Below, piece after piece: positions 8,748 through 17,712 of a stretch of DNA of 64,000 nt; position 1 is the stretch's first letter, and the number at the start of each line of letters is the position of its first letter. The translations under genes were made by a program, and so were the position numbers. The stretch covers positions 1,488,001-1,552,000 of the forward strand of contig CBDDLD010000004.1 in the NCBI GenBank assembly GCA_965230605.1, given 5' to 3'. Below the pieces are notes generated by a model. The model did no database searches, was not told the origin of the DNA, and was given only the letters and a program-made list of their open reading frames with translations. The stretch comes from CBDDLD01 sp965230605 (GTDB lineage: Bacteria; Bacteroidota; Bacteroidia; Flavobacteriales; Flavobacteriaceae).

Positions 8748-9305
8748 TTATTTCAAATCTTCTCTAGCAATCCAAGTCAAAAATGCCGAATCGCCTCCGC
8801 CAATTTTTATGATTCTATTCTTATGTGTCATAATTCCCAGTCCATGTTCATCGTCCCAAGTACAGCCAAATTCAAAACCCACATACCCAATACCATCTTT
8901 TTCAACATTCAACAGGTGGATATTAGCAATTCCAATTAATTTTTTAAAGTCGTCTATTTTAAATATGTCTGGCATATATTCTTCCTTTTCATCAGCATGG
9001 TAGCCATAAAGCTCTTGAAGGTTAGGATATTCCTCTAATAGTGCATTCAGGAGGCCTACTTTAATTCCTTCTTGATTTTCAATTAAATAGTTGAATGCTT
9101 CAATGTGATAATCTTCGATCTTTGGATCATCGTCAACCATATCGCCCCCTGTTCTAATCCAACATGTGCCATCAGAGGGATCTTTCGAGTCTTGAGCACC
9201 ATAAGCTCCATTTCTACTTTGAAATCCACTCCAAGCACTGAGCGTTATTTTTCCTTCAAAACCAAATTCGTCTTCATCTAATTTTAGATCAGTGATTTTA
9301 TTCAT
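8748..9305 (-). CDS. Hypothetical soluble protein, DUF6985-like
   Basis: This 185-aa acidic protein has no signal peptide or membrane segment. It contains GFEGKITLSAWSGFQSR early and a helical IEAFNYLIENQEGIKVGLLNALLEEYP segment, followed by IANIHLLNVEKDGIGYVGFEFGCTWDDEHGLG. This resembles DUF6985-type proteins, an assignment made by eye. Single-gene arrangement; its stop lies 41 bp before the start of the lipoprotein methyltransferase gene. Function unknown. Confidence 0.65.
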   Translation of the reverse strand: MNKITDLKLDEDEFGFEGKITLSAWSGFQSRNGAYGAQDSKDPSDGTCWIRTGGDMVDDDPKIEDYHIEAFNYLIENQEGIKVGLLNALLEEYPNLQELYGYHADEKEEYMPDIFKIDDFKKLIGIANIHLLNVEKDGIGYVGFEFGCTWDDEHGLGIMTHKNRIIKIGGGDSAFLTWIAREDLK

Positions 9306-9539
9306 TATTATATCGATTATTTTATAATACTCTGATTATATTTCTCATATAACTAGATGGCGTAGTCATTACTATCCATTTGCCTTAGTTCTAATATTTC
9401 ACTAGCGTGAAGCTTTTTAATCATGTTTCATTTTTTTTCGAAATGCATTACTACGGTTTGCATATGATTAAAGATAGTGATTCATTTTTGGAGTGGAGAA
9501 TTGGTATTAACCATGCATAATGTTCAGGATAAATATCAA

Positions 9540-10880
9540 CTAGTCTTTTCCCTGCTCTAGCTGTTTCTTCCCAGTCTTAAAGTCTTTGATAATAACCGCT
9601 CGGTCATATTCTTCCCCTAATGTTGTGTAAGCTACATAGGTTAGTTTGTTATCTTCAACAGTGATAACCTGATAGAATTGTGTTTGCTCTGCAGAGGTAT
9701 CTGGCTTATAGCCATCTGAAGCATACGCTTTTATCTGCTCACGGTCTAATTGATATTGTTTTGGACCACTAACAGAAGTGACATAAACGGTATTCAAACT
9801 TCCATCTGCACTAGTGTCAGAACTTCGGACTGGGACGTGGCCTCTAGCATAGGTATGATCGTGTCCGTTGAGTACAAGGTCTACATTATATTTATCAAAT
9901 AAGGGTTTCCAATGTTCACGAGCAAATTGAAAATCTCGGCCTTTGGCTGGCGAAAACACCGAATGATGGCAGGTGATGATATTCCACTTAGCTGTAGAGC
10001 TTTTTAATTGTTTTTCGATGTATCCGGTCTGCTCTTCTAGTTTGTCATTAGAATTAAGCACAATGATTCTTATATCCTGATAGTCTACCGTATAGACGGT
10101 CTCGTGTAATTCTGGTGGTAAATCTTGTTCAACAGGAAGGGTAAACTGTGGTTTCCATTGTATAGAAAGGCGTCTCGGTTTTCCCCTTTCGAGTGGATAA
10201 AATTCGTGGTTACCTACCACAGGAATAGCAGTCCATTGCATGTGGATAAAACCACCTGCTTTGTACCATTCTGCCCATTCAGAGTCGCGATGTGAGCTAT
10301 TTATAAGATCTCCGGCATGAATTACAAAAGAAGCATCCGGAGCTGTTTGATAAGCCATACGAATCACCCGTGACCAATGCGATAAAACATCGTTTTGGGC
10401 ATCACCAAAATACACAAATTTAGTCGGAGAATAATCTGTCTTAGCAGTTCGAAACTGAATCCATTCAGACCAGTGATCATTCCCATCTCCAACTCGATAT
10501 GCATAAAGTTTATCTGGTTTTAACCCTTCGAAAATGACACTGTGATAATGGACAACAAGTGATGCATTGCCTTTATATAAACCCAAATCAAACTTCTCTG
10601 TAACTGCATCTATGGTTGTGGCATTATCTTCAAACTTTGAATTCACTGTGGCTTCTGCTATTTGGGCAACTGCTTTCGTTATCGTAGTGTCAGTACGCCA
10701 GGTAACGGCTCTATTTGTTACCGGATCACCGTGAAAGGTCAACATGATCCGATCCGGATCCATACTAGGAATTTCCCAATGATGTAAACCTTTATGATGA
10801 TGATGTTGAGCCATAACAGGAATAATAGAGAGGCATGTTAAAGTCACAAGGCACAGAGTAAAATAATTCTTTATGGTCAT
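9540..10880 (-). CDS. Exported purple acid phosphatase-like metallophosphoesterase
   Basis: This 446-aa protein has a signal peptide ending VMAQ at ~24 followed by a short His run. An N-terminal fibronectin III-like domain (~40-147) carries DPDRIMLTFHGDP, as in purple acid phosphatases. The metallophosphoesterase domain shows YFGDAQND (~158-164), HAGDLINS (~188), VVGNHEFY (~221), ITCHHSVFSP (~300) and NGHDHTYARG (~337), supplying the metal-binding Asp, Asn and His ligands. The usual Tyr of the GDxxY motif is absent from HAGDLINS. Likely substrate: phosphate esters in the periplasm. The 234 bp downstream hold no visible gene. Confidence 0.88.
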   Translation of the reverse strand: MTIKNYFTLCLVTLTCLSIIPVMAQHHHHKGLHHWEIPSMDPDRIMLTFHGDPVTNRAVTWRTDTTITKAVAQIAEATVNSKFEDNATTIDAVTEKFDLGLYKGNASLVVHYHSVIFEGLKPDKLYAYRVGDGNDHWSEWIQFRTAKTDYSPTKFVYFGDAQNDVLSHWSRVIRMAYQTAPDASFVIHAGDLINSSHRDSEWAEWYKAGGFIHMQWTAIPVVGNHEFYPLERGKPRRLSIQWKPQFTLPVEQDLPPELHETVYTVDYQDIRIIVLNSNDKLEEQTGYIEKQLKSSTAKWNIITCHHSVFSPAKGRDFQFAREHWKPLFDKYNVDLVLNGHDHTYARGHVPVRSSDTSADGSLNTVYVTSVSGPKQYQLDREQIKAYASDGYKPDTSAEQTQFYQVITVEDNKLTYVAYTTLGEEYDRAVIIKDFKTGKKQLEQGKD

Positions 10881-10979
10881 TTTTTTAATTTGTTTAAAAC
10901 TGATTTCAGAGGTCTAATTTAACCATTTGTGGTAAATCATAATTCCTAATATAGTTATGAGTAGGTTAAATATTATTAT

Positions 10980-11687
10980 TTAATTGTTCTTGCCAAATTT
11001 CTCCAAACATTTTTCAAGAGAGTTCCCTTTATTATGAATGCACTCGCAAAAATCAACACAGTCTTCTTCATTTATGTCTTTACATTGCGTCATACAATCG
11101 CTGTAAGTATTTCGTGGTAGTATATCATAAAATAGTCTTGTATGGAAAATGACAAGAAAAATTACTGCAAATACACCTATAAAGAATTTAAAAGGAAACG
11201 TTTTAGTCAATTCCTCTTTTGCAGGTAATTCCAATTTCGAATTGCTATTATTGAATGGGAAAATGTTTCGGAATTTATGGTAGTCCCAACTAAGTAGGAA
11301 CAGGACGGCACAGGTCATTAAAGGAGAGGTTATCTGCGATCCATCAAATCGCACCGACAATGACAGAATACAAATATTCAAGATTATAGGAAGATAAATA
11401 AACGCTCCAAGTGTTACTGTTCTTGGAATAAGCAATAGTATGGCAGCTACTACCTGCATTATTCCAACAAACGTGTAGTAATAACCCGTGTGATAGAACG
11501 CATCTAAAAAATTTCCCATAGGATGGTTAACAGCCAGAACGGTAAAACGTTCACCAACAACTTTTTGCAAACCTGAAGGGATAAATCCTGCCGCAAGTGT
11601 CACACGACAAAATATCGCAAAATATCCAAGCCATTTATTACGTCTTGCTCGATAGTGAATATGGTCTAATGTTTTTCCTATTCCCAT
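10980..11687 (-). CDS. DoxX-like membrane protein with Cys-rich tail
   Basis: From the ATG at 11687 (MGIGKTLDHIHYRARR) the protein is 235 aa; a start 15 codons upstream would overlap the previous gene. Four hydrophobic segments with AGFIPSGLQKVVGERF and HPMGNFLDAFYHTGYYYTFVG match the DoxX fold. After the last helix, a ~50-residue tail has six Cys (C-MTQ-C, CVDFCEC and C near the end), unusual for DoxX. It follows a PadR regulator and a permease-prefix protein on the same strand, and is probably their operon partner. Function unknown; a redox or metal role of the tail is speculative. Confidence 0.75.
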   Translation of the reverse strand: MGIGKTLDHIHYRARRNKWLGYFAIFCRVTLAAGFIPSGLQKVVGERFTVLAVNHPMGNFLDAFYHTGYYYTFVGIMQVVAAILLLIPRTVTLGAFIYLPIILNICILSLSVRFDGSQITSPLMTCAVLFLLSWDYHKFRNIFPFNNSNSKLELPAKEELTKTFPFKFFIGVFAVIFLVIFHTRLFYDILPRNTYSDCMTQCKDINEEDCVDFCECIHNKGNSLEKCLEKFGKNN

Positions 11688-11697
11688 TTTTCTTGAA

Positions 11698-12222
11698 TTA
11701 ACTACCAGCAATAACAGTCCCAAAAATACCAACTGCTAGTTCAGACCAAATGAGAAGCAATGCTATAAGTAACACTACGACTAATATGATTCTAGATCGT
11801 TTAGATTTTGTTTTTCTTAGGATGAGCTCTATAGTAAGTCCTGTTCCAAATAACAAGATACCAGCCACTAGAAAATCAAGAATCTTCCAATTTACTTCAT
11901 TTGTAAAGGTCATAACTATACGAGGGATTAACAATAAGGCAGCAGCACTCACTAAGATAGTGACGAGTCTTTTATTTTGTTTTTTAGGAATCATAGCTTC
12001 TGTGTTTGTAAGTTGGTAAATATTTCCAATAATAGCCGGACGAAAGAGTAGTATCACTTCCTTAATAAACAGACGATTAGCTTTAGTGTATCCGTATTTC
12101 TCAGAATGGACACTAAAACGCTCCATTAAATCGCCTTCAATTTCTTCTCTGAATTCAGCTTGGCAATACCAATAAAAGAATGCCAGAGCTATTCGAGACG
12201 GTATGTTCCTCTCTTTTTCCAT
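11698..12222 (-). CDS. Stand-alone permease-prefix domain membrane protein (PadR-linked)
   Basis: The first ~75 of 174 residues (FFYWYCQAEFREEIEGDLMERF, then NRLFIKEVILLFRPA) match the prefix domain normally fused to the front of ~800-aa FtsX/MacB permeases next to PadR genes. Here only two or three more helices follow, with no MacB/FtsX core, so it is an orphan prefix or a reduced form. It starts at the base after the PadR stop, so coupling is tight. Role unknown; a partner of the DoxX-like protein is plausible. Confidence 0.7.
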   Translation of the reverse strand: MEKERNIPSRIALAFFYWYCQAEFREEIEGDLMERFSVHSEKYGYTKANRLFIKEVILLFRPAIIGNIYQLTNTEAMIPKKQNKRLVTILVSAAALLLIPRIVMTFTNEVNWKILDFLVAGILLFGTGLTIELILRKTKSKRSRIILVVVLLIALLLIWSELAVGIFGTVIAGS

Positions 12223-12555
12223 TTATGATAATGCGAATGACAATTTTGGTATGGCATCCCAAAGTGAATTCCTTTGAGTTCTAGTTTGGTCAAGAAGTTG
12301 TTTGCCACTGGGAGTAATTTCATAGAGGCGTTTTCGTTTACCACCTCTTTCTTTGGTTGCTTTTCCAAAGTCAGATTTTAGAAACCCTTTTTTCTCGAGT
12401 CTTTTTAAGACTGTCTGCACTGCTCCTAAACTGGTATTTCGCTTTAGACGCTCTTCTATTTCTGTTATGATATTAACACTATAAGCTTCTCCATTTAAAA
12501 TGGCTACGATTAGAAGCACTATTTCTTCAAATTCTCCAATTGACTTTTGACTCAT
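12223..12555 (-). CDS. PadR-family transcriptional regulator
   Basis: This 110-aa winged-helix protein shows the PadR pattern: a first helix with EEIVLLIVAILNGEAYSVNIITEIEE, recognition region SLGAVQTVLKRLEKKGFL, and a basic wing KERGGKRKRLYEITPSGKQLL. It heads an operon with the permease-prefix protein and the DoxX-like protein, a PadR-prefix pairing common in Bacteroidetes. It probably represses its own operon. Confidence 0.88.
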   Translation of the reverse strand: MSQKSIGEFEEIVLLIVAILNGEAYSVNIITEIEERLKRNTSLGAVQTVLKRLEKKGFLKSDFGKATKERGGKRKRLYEITPSGKQLLDQTRTQRNSLWDAIPKLSFALS

Positions 12556-12720
12556 TACTTTAATATTTACTACAAATGTAGTTAAAATAATTTAAAAAAC
12601 TACTTTGTAGTTATTATAAAGGAATTATTGTATTTGAAAATTTCAAGTAGGGGAGTGATTTAGAAGAAATCTTACGGCATTATTATACACATTACTACTG
12701 TAGGAGTGTGTTTTATTATT

Positions 12721-13656
12721 CTAATGCTTGCGTTTTATTTTATGTTGCGTAATACCCAAAGCTTTCTGCTTTATCCAATTGATCGAAATATTGACTGGTT
12801 CTACAACCTTAGTACTGTGGCCTAATGATGGGAATAATACATACTCGTAGGGTTTACCTTCTGCTTTTAAAGTATTAAGATGCTCTATACATAGCTTCAC
12901 CGGAATCTGTATATCCTTTTCACCAAAGAGCCAGAGCCCCGGAATTGAAAGCGTGATTAGATCGTCTTTTGGGTCTGTACTTTCAAATTGATACCGGTCA
13001 GGATCGTTCTTGATATGTTCTCGTGCATCTTTCTCTGTATGATTTTCCCAAAAATCGGTCCTTCCATTTGTATAAAATTGAAACCTGAGTTGTTCAAGAG
13101 TTGTAATAGTAGGGCAGCTAAACAAAACCATGAATTCTACTAATGGATTGTTGTTGGCAGCCATTGGGATGATCCATCCTGCTTGACTGAACCCTACAAG
13201 ACCTATAGGTATATTCTTGTTCTGTTGATGCAGGATTTTCACTGCAGCACTCGCATCTTTTGCTAATAGCTTAAGATTAGCTGTACTGATATTGTTTGTT
13301 CCTACTTCAGGACCGGCATAAACGCCACCAGACTCTCCGACACCGCGTTTATCATAAGTCAATACCGAAATATTATGCTTTGCTAAGAATTCAGCAAACT
13401 TGGTCATTCGAGGAACGCTATCGGAGCCGTGTACAATGACTACAGCAGCCTGAGGAAGTTTCGGAGTATAAATTGTACCTGCTAGGTCAATACCTTCACT
13501 TTCGAAGGTCACATTTTTTGTTTGTATTGAATCTAATGTCTGCGCTACGGCTTTATTTAGAGGGATCAGTAAAAGAACGATTCCCAGAAAAATCATGAGT
13601 AGCTTAAATGTTTTAATTGCTTTGATTTCAATTGAAAGGTAATGGTTTCTATTCAT
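12721..13656 (-). CDS. Exported alpha/beta hydrolase
   Basis: The start at 13656 (MNRNHYLSIEIKAIK) gives 311 aa and a signal sequence with a hydrophobic core (LLMIFLGIVLLLIPL) ending near AVAQ; longer starts would overlap the preceding gene. The hydrolase core shows VVIVHGSDS (oxyanion region), YDKRGVGESGG, the nucleophile elbow GFSQAGW, an Asp in FGEKDIQIP and a catalytic His in SLGHSTKVV. The family are serine esterases or peptidases. It follows another exported hydrolase-like gene on the same strand. Substrate unknown. Confidence 0.85.
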   Translation of the reverse strand: MNRNHYLSIEIKAIKTFKLLMIFLGIVLLLIPLNKAVAQTLDSIQTKNVTFESEGIDLAGTIYTPKLPQAAVVIVHGSDSVPRMTKFAEFLAKHNISVLTYDKRGVGESGGVYAGPEVGTNNISTANLKLLAKDASAAVKILHQQNKNIPIGLVGFSQAGWIIPMAANNNPLVEFMVLFSCPTITTLEQLRFQFYTNGRTDFWENHTEKDAREHIKNDPDRYQFESTDPKDDLITLSIPGLWLFGEKDIQIPVKLCIEHLNTLKAEGKPYEYVLFPSLGHSTKVVEPVNISINWIKQKALGITQHKIKRKH

Positions 13657-13724
13657 GAGTGTATTTCTATTGAACTTTTTCTTTCCAGTGTTTATGTGCA
13701 TTACCAGTAAATGTTTTACGTTTA

Positions 13725-14705
13725 TTATTTTACTTGCTTTAGAATCCAATCCATCAAATCATTTTTATCTATAGAATTCCAGGAGTCTTGCGTATTCCTT
13801 TCTTTTACTGAATTATTCTTAGGCTGTAAAACGATCAGTTCTGTGTTTTCATTCCCTGTAAGTTGTAGTTCAGCTAAAAACCCAACCATATCAGTGACAT
13901 TGTTTTCATATAAGGTTCTGAATTGTTTTGTCAGCTTATATTTTATGGCAGGTTCTACATAGGCTCTTACAGCATAGTCTTTATAAACCTTAATATTTCT
14001 ATTCTTTTCATCAAAATAGCTATATGGTGAGAAATTGTGATAACGCTCCGGGTTAGTGTCCGGTGTACCGTTCAAATGTGTTTCTAACATATAATTTATA
14101 AATTTTGGTTCCCAAAGGTTGATTCGATTGATTCTTATATCGCGTTTGTGTTGATGCCATTTTCTTGTCCAATCTAGTGTAAAATTGCAAATAACAAGGC
14201 CTTCTATATTAAGTTGGAATTTATCATTACTCTCCTTCATAACCTTAATATATCTCATTGCTCGATGGCCTACTAAGCTTGCGCCTAAGAAGAAAATATT
14301 TTCATTAGGTAAATTATGTTTAGAGAAGGCTTCTTTAATTAGTTTATGTGTAGAAACTATAGATGAATTAGAAAAATAAAAATCGAAAGGGATTTCGGAT
14401 GACACGGATAGTACCGCAAAACCTTTTTCAGAGGCCAAACTATACATCTGCATGGCACTTTTGTTCTTGTTGTCGTATCCTGAGTCTTCAAGAAAAATCA
14501 GTACACCTTTAGCGGCCTTTGTTTCTGGAAGCATTAACGTATAGCCACTCTGAATATAGGGTAAGAAGTCGTTGTCTCCTGTTCCAATTCTTAGCTTATC
14601 AGTTTTAAGAGGTTGGTAAAATTCAACTATTTTTTTTTGCGAAAAGGTATTGTGACTGAAAGCAGTCAGTAAGAGTACTAGTAATAACTTGGGAGCAATT
14701 TTCAT
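13725..14705 (-). CDS. Exported alpha/beta hydrolase-like protein
   Basis: This 326-aa protein has a signal peptide (LLLVLLLTAFSHNTFSQ). KGVLIFLEDSGYDN, then a helix and GFAVLSVSSE, and FFLGASLVGHRAMRYIK follow the alpha/beta hydrolase order, with GASLVG as a possible nucleophile elbow (Ser in GxSxxG rather than GxSxG). The C-terminal Asp and His of the triad are not clear. It starts 6 bp after the stop region of the DinB-like gene and precedes a second exported hydrolase, suggesting one transcript. Substrate unknown. Confidence 0.65.
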   Translation of the reverse strand: MKIAPKLLLVLLLTAFSHNTFSQKKIVEFYQPLKTDKLRIGTGDNDFLPYIQSGYTLMLPETKAAKGVLIFLEDSGYDNKNKSAMQMYSLASEKGFAVLSVSSEIPFDFYFSNSSIVSTHKLIKEAFSKHNLPNENIFFLGASLVGHRAMRYIKVMKESNDKFQLNIEGLVICNFTLDWTRKWHQHKRDIRINRINLWEPKFINYMLETHLNGTPDTNPERYHNFSPYSYFDEKNRNIKVYKDYAVRAYVEPAIKYKLTKQFRTLYENNVTDMVGFLAELQLTGNENTELIVLQPKNNSVKERNTQDSWNSIDKNDLMDWILKQVK

Positions 14706-14711
14706 TATGGT

Positions 14712-15176
14712 CTATTTAATTCGTTTTTTGATCAGTATTATTTGTCCAAGATGATAGTATGTATGCTCTATCATAGCGTCAATATTCCTGTAATACGTTC
14801 CGTATTGTTTATCAACAAAGTCCGCTAATATATTTTCTTCTGTCATATTTTCAACAAGGGTAATAAATCTTTCCGAGTCAGAACAAAATCTGTGTATTAA
14901 ATTTCTCCAATCTTCTTCCGAGGTTATTGGTGGTGCGTCAAAGCTAAATTTATCTCTGATGTCGAGAGAACCCCCTTCAAGAACTTTTGCTACTCCGGCT
15001 AGGTAATAATGAATATGAAAAGTTAGGTCGGCAATTGTGTTGAAATCATCTATGTTTTGAGTGGCTTGTTTCCAATCTAAGTCCAAGATTTGTTCTTTAA
15101 AATTTGTGCCTAAAACCCATTTTCCTTCAGTTAAGACTTCTTTAAGACGATTGGCTAAATAATCGTTTAATTTCAT
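14712..15176 (-). CDS. DinB-like (DUF1572-type) protein
   Basis: From the ATG at 15176 (MKLNDYLANRLKEVL) the protein is 154 aa, avoiding overlap with the previous gene. It shows the helical DinB pattern: ADLTFHIHYYLAGVAKVLEGG with a first His pair, and IEHTYYHLGQIILIKKRI with HxxxHxGQ at the C-terminus, residues that bind a metal in the family. Function unknown; family members include thiol transferases. Confidence 0.78.
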   Translation of the reverse strand: MKLNDYLANRLKEVLTEGKWVLGTNFKEQILDLDWKQATQNIDDFNTIADLTFHIHYYLAGVAKVLEGGSLDIRDKFSFDAPPITSEEDWRNLIHRFCSDSERFITLVENMTEENILADFVDKQYGTYYRNIDAMIEHTYYHLGQIILIKKRIK

Positions 15177-15214
15177 TGGTTGTTGATTGGTTATAATGGG
15201 TAGAACAATCTCAA

Positions 15215-16225
15215 TTATGATTTTATTACCCATTCTATAGCGTTTCGCAAGGCTTCATATTCTTCAATTGATAGTATGTCCCATGCCTTATACAATCTTT
15301 TATCAGCTAAAACTTCGGCTTCCTGAAATAATTCATTGCCTCTGGGAGTTTGATTAATACTATCGTTTTTATGTATTATTAAATCATGATTTAATAGTTC
15401 AGAAATTGCCGCAGTGCACCCTGTCAAGCCCACCCTCCAATTGGGTTGATCTGCACATTTTGTAACGGCATAAACTCTTCCATTTCGTGTAGCACCTAGC
15501 AATTCTTTTGCCAATGCGCTTAAACTGACATCCTGCCACTTTTTACTTTTGTCAGTAACCAATAAATAATCTATCCTGTAATGACCATTATCATTGAAAA
15601 TTGCTGTTAAATCCTTTTGATATTCATTGGCCATTAATAATAGGGGAGAGTCCTTAAAAAACTCTGGGCGATTAGCAATTCTTAACCTAACTGAATTGAA
15701 AACTTTATTCTTAGCATATGCTGAAATTAACTTCTCAGTGATTGAAGTTAACGTCTTTAAATGATCTTCGCTAGCTTTCCCACATTCGTAAGCATCCGCT
15801 AACCTGATTTCCCAGTATTTGTTAGCTAGAATTTTTCCTTTTGAGGAGATAGTCCACCTGGTCGTTTGTTTGTTCATTAGCCCAACTTCTGTAAGGCGCA
15901 TTAAGTCATCTTTTATGGCATCTTCATTGTAGTGAGGATAGCGATATAAAACCTGTTGAATATCCAAATTTGTTGATGAATAATTCAGCGCGTATAAAAG
16001 GAATTTTCTAACAAGTTTTTTTGGTATTTTGAATTCTATCACAAGTCTATCAACAACAGAAGGGGTGTTGCATTTAAGAGCATTCTTAAGATCCGACCCA
16101 AGTGCCCTCCACAGCTTTGAGGCTATTTGATCTTTTTGTGCCTTTCCCGATGGTAGTTCCTGACCTATAAGACCAAAAGGAAGGGCTAACAGACAAAGAA
16201 AACTTATAAATTTTGTTGCATTCAT
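15215..16225 (-). CDS. Winged-helix-like protein with N-terminal signal peptide
   Basis: This 336-aa protein starts with a convincing signal peptide (FISFLCLLALPFGLIGQELP). The rest reads as two MarR/SCO6745-like winged-helix segments, one around LMRLTEVGLMNKQTTRWTIS and one near the C-terminus (AAISELLNHDLIIHKN, INQTPRGNELFQ). Both features in one protein are unusual, because a DNA-binding protein would not be exported. Either the domain has another role or the true start is internal, although no strong internal start is seen. It overlaps the region upstream of the DinB start. Confidence 0.55.
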   Translation of the reverse strand: MNATKFISFLCLLALPFGLIGQELPSGKAQKDQIASKLWRALGSDLKNALKCNTPSVVDRLVIEFKIPKKLVRKFLLYALNYSSTNLDIQQVLYRYPHYNEDAIKDDLMRLTEVGLMNKQTTRWTISSKGKILANKYWEIRLADAYECGKASEDHLKTLTSITEKLISAYAKNKVFNSVRLRIANRPEFFKDSPLLLMANEYQKDLTAIFNDNGHYRIDYLLVTDKSKKWQDVSLSALAKELLGATRNGRVYAVTKCADQPNWRVGLTGCTAAISELLNHDLIIHKNDSINQTPRGNELFQEAEVLADKRLYKAWDILSIEEYEALRNAIEWVIKS

Positions 16226-16273
16226 GAATGAAATTTAACGTCTTTATACATGACTTGACTTTGTTACCGAAAA

Positions 16274-16816
16274 TTAGTCATCACTAAGCAGGTAATCTTT
16301 TGAGTTTTCCTCAATTATCTTCTTAAGATTAGAAAGGTTGGTTTCTTCTTGTGTTTTGATAGAGCTTCCAATCATGGCTATTAAAGACTTTGAAACCATT
16401 CCATTTCCCTTACAAGTGGTACGCGAATTAATTTTTGTTTTTCCATCGATTGACTCCATGCTTAACCTATAATCCATATCCATAAAATCAGATGTAAACA
16501 ACATAGATATAGATTCGTTAGGAACAATATCAGTAATGGTTTCTCGAATAGTCATTTCCTGACCTTCATTTATAAAATATACATCAGATACTGCACCCAC
16601 TGTACCTGGAGTACCACTTACTTGTTCAATTTTTTGAAACCCATCTAACCAGTCAGCCATTTTTTCATCGTCCTGACTAACTGCCCATGATTCAGCAATT
16701 GGCTTGTCTACCATGACTTCGCATTCATAATATAATTCTGATTTGATTAACCCTAGAAGAAAAAATCCGATAACCAAAACAGCTAAAATTCCAAGAATAT
16801 ACTTTAAGTATTTCAT
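16274..16816 (-). CDS. SRPBCC-fold (START-like) membrane-anchored protein
   Basis: This 180-aa protein has one N-terminal membrane helix (YILGILAVLVIGFFLLGLI) followed by a polyketide-cyclase/SRPBCC-like domain: YECEVMVDKPIAESWAVSQDDEKMADWLDGFQ, then IRETITDIVPNESISMLFTSDFMDMDYRLSM and NSRTTCKGNGMVSK. The fold binds hydrophobic ligands; no catalytic residues are evident. It lies at the left border of the repeat-separated gene array. Confidence 0.78.
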   Translation of the reverse strand: MKYLKYILGILAVLVIGFFLLGLIKSELYYECEVMVDKPIAESWAVSQDDEKMADWLDGFQKIEQVSGTPGTVGAVSDVYFINEGQEMTIRETITDIVPNESISMLFTSDFMDMDYRLSMESIDGKTKINSRTTCKGNGMVSKSLIAMIGSSIKTQEETNLSNLKKIIEENSKDYLLSDD

Positions 16817-16880
16817 CGTTTTAAGTTTTTGATGTATGACTTCAGCTTAAATCATATAAGAAAGATATTTCATCTAAATT

Positions 16881-17013
16881 AAAGCCAAAATGTTGGTGTA
16901 TAGTTTTGTTGTGTTCGTACTAAGATAGTAAATAGGTGAGAAACTATGGTTTAGCAACTTAGATTTTCTAATTAGAAAAACCTAGTTATGAACTATACCG
17001 TTGTTACCTGCTG
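16881..17013 (-). repeat. Folded intergenic repeat A (attC-like)
   Basis: This ~133-bp element has outer arms that can pair: on the minus strand GGTATAGTT near the 5' end and AACTATACACC near the 3' end. It contains AAGATAGTAAAT, also found in elements D and E. Its 5' arm GCAGGTAAC (17003-17011, minus strand) supplies the stop codon of the lipoprotein gene and is the exact complement of GTTACCTGC at 17713-17721 just upstream of that gene. Confidence 0.6.
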
Positions 17014-17702
17014 ATTTTTATAGTTTTTAATTCATATTTATTCATTCCGCAATTTGAATTTAATACTTTAAATTCTTCTTCGTCACGTTTTGTCAAATAT
17101 TTAATAAACTTCTTTTCATATTCATTCCAAGTTCCACCAATAGGTGTTTCTCTACAAGTCTTGACCAAGCTAAAAATTTGTTTTCCTGATTGTACAATCA
17201 TTCCACCAGGTTTTGTTCCAATATTAAGTGCTTTAATACGTTCAACAAATTTCTTTTGTGCTAATAGATATTCAGCGGGATTTTCTTCAGAGGTCATTTC
17301 TATTAGAGCAAATGTTTTCAGTGCATTCAATTCGCTTTGGTAGTTAGCAACAAAAAGAGTAAAATGCTCGTAATAATTGGGTTCACTATTTTTCGGATAA
17401 TTTTTATTTGAATAAGCTATTATGTTTTTAAGTCCAACGTTATCAAAAATCTCAGTATGTTTTGGTTTATTCACATCTGTTATATCAAAAGAATGTTTTC
17501 TTAAATCTTCTTTCAAGACGTCTTTTGCAAAAAGTTCAGCAGAAATTAAATAGTCGGTATTTAATTTCGTTTCTTTATTTAATTTGGTTTTAGATTCTTT
17601 ATTTGGCTCCGAGTTTTGTTTAGTTTTTTTCTTTTCCGTTTCCTTATTACAACAGCAAAGAAGCAAAATCATTAATATCAGTATGTTGTTTCGGATTCTC
17701 AT
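17004..17702 (-). CDS. Hypothetical lipoprotein, cassette-like gene
   Basis: This 232-aa protein has a lipoprotein signal (ILILMILLLCCCNKE) and a Lys/Glu-rich linker (~20-45). The mature part, with FALIEMTSEENPAEYLLAQKK, GTKPGGMIVQSGKQIFSLVKTC and GTWNEYEKKFIKYL, matches no family I recognise. Its stop codon lies inside the arm of repeat A, and it is flanked by the perfect 9-bp pair GTTACCTGC/GCAGGTAAC, as expected for a gene cassette followed by its recombination site. Likely envelope location; function unknown. Confidence 0.65.
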   Translation of the reverse strand: MRIRNNILILMILLLCCCNKETEKKKTKQNSEPNKESKTKLNKETKLNTDYLISAELFAKDVLKEDLRKHSFDITDVNKPKHTEIFDNVGLKNIIAYSNKNYPKNSEPNYYEHFTLFVANYQSELNALKTFALIEMTSEENPAEYLLAQKKFVERIKALNIGTKPGGMIVQSGKQIFSLVKTCRETPIGGTWNEYEKKFIKYLTKRDEEEFKVLNSNCGMNKYELKTIKISR

Positions 17703-17712
17703 TTTTCAGCTT

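Noticed and set aside
16226..16273. A further attC-like element after the SRPBCC gene
   Set aside because: AACAAAGTC and GACGTT can pair, but the arms do not match those upstream of the gene and the inner motif is missing.
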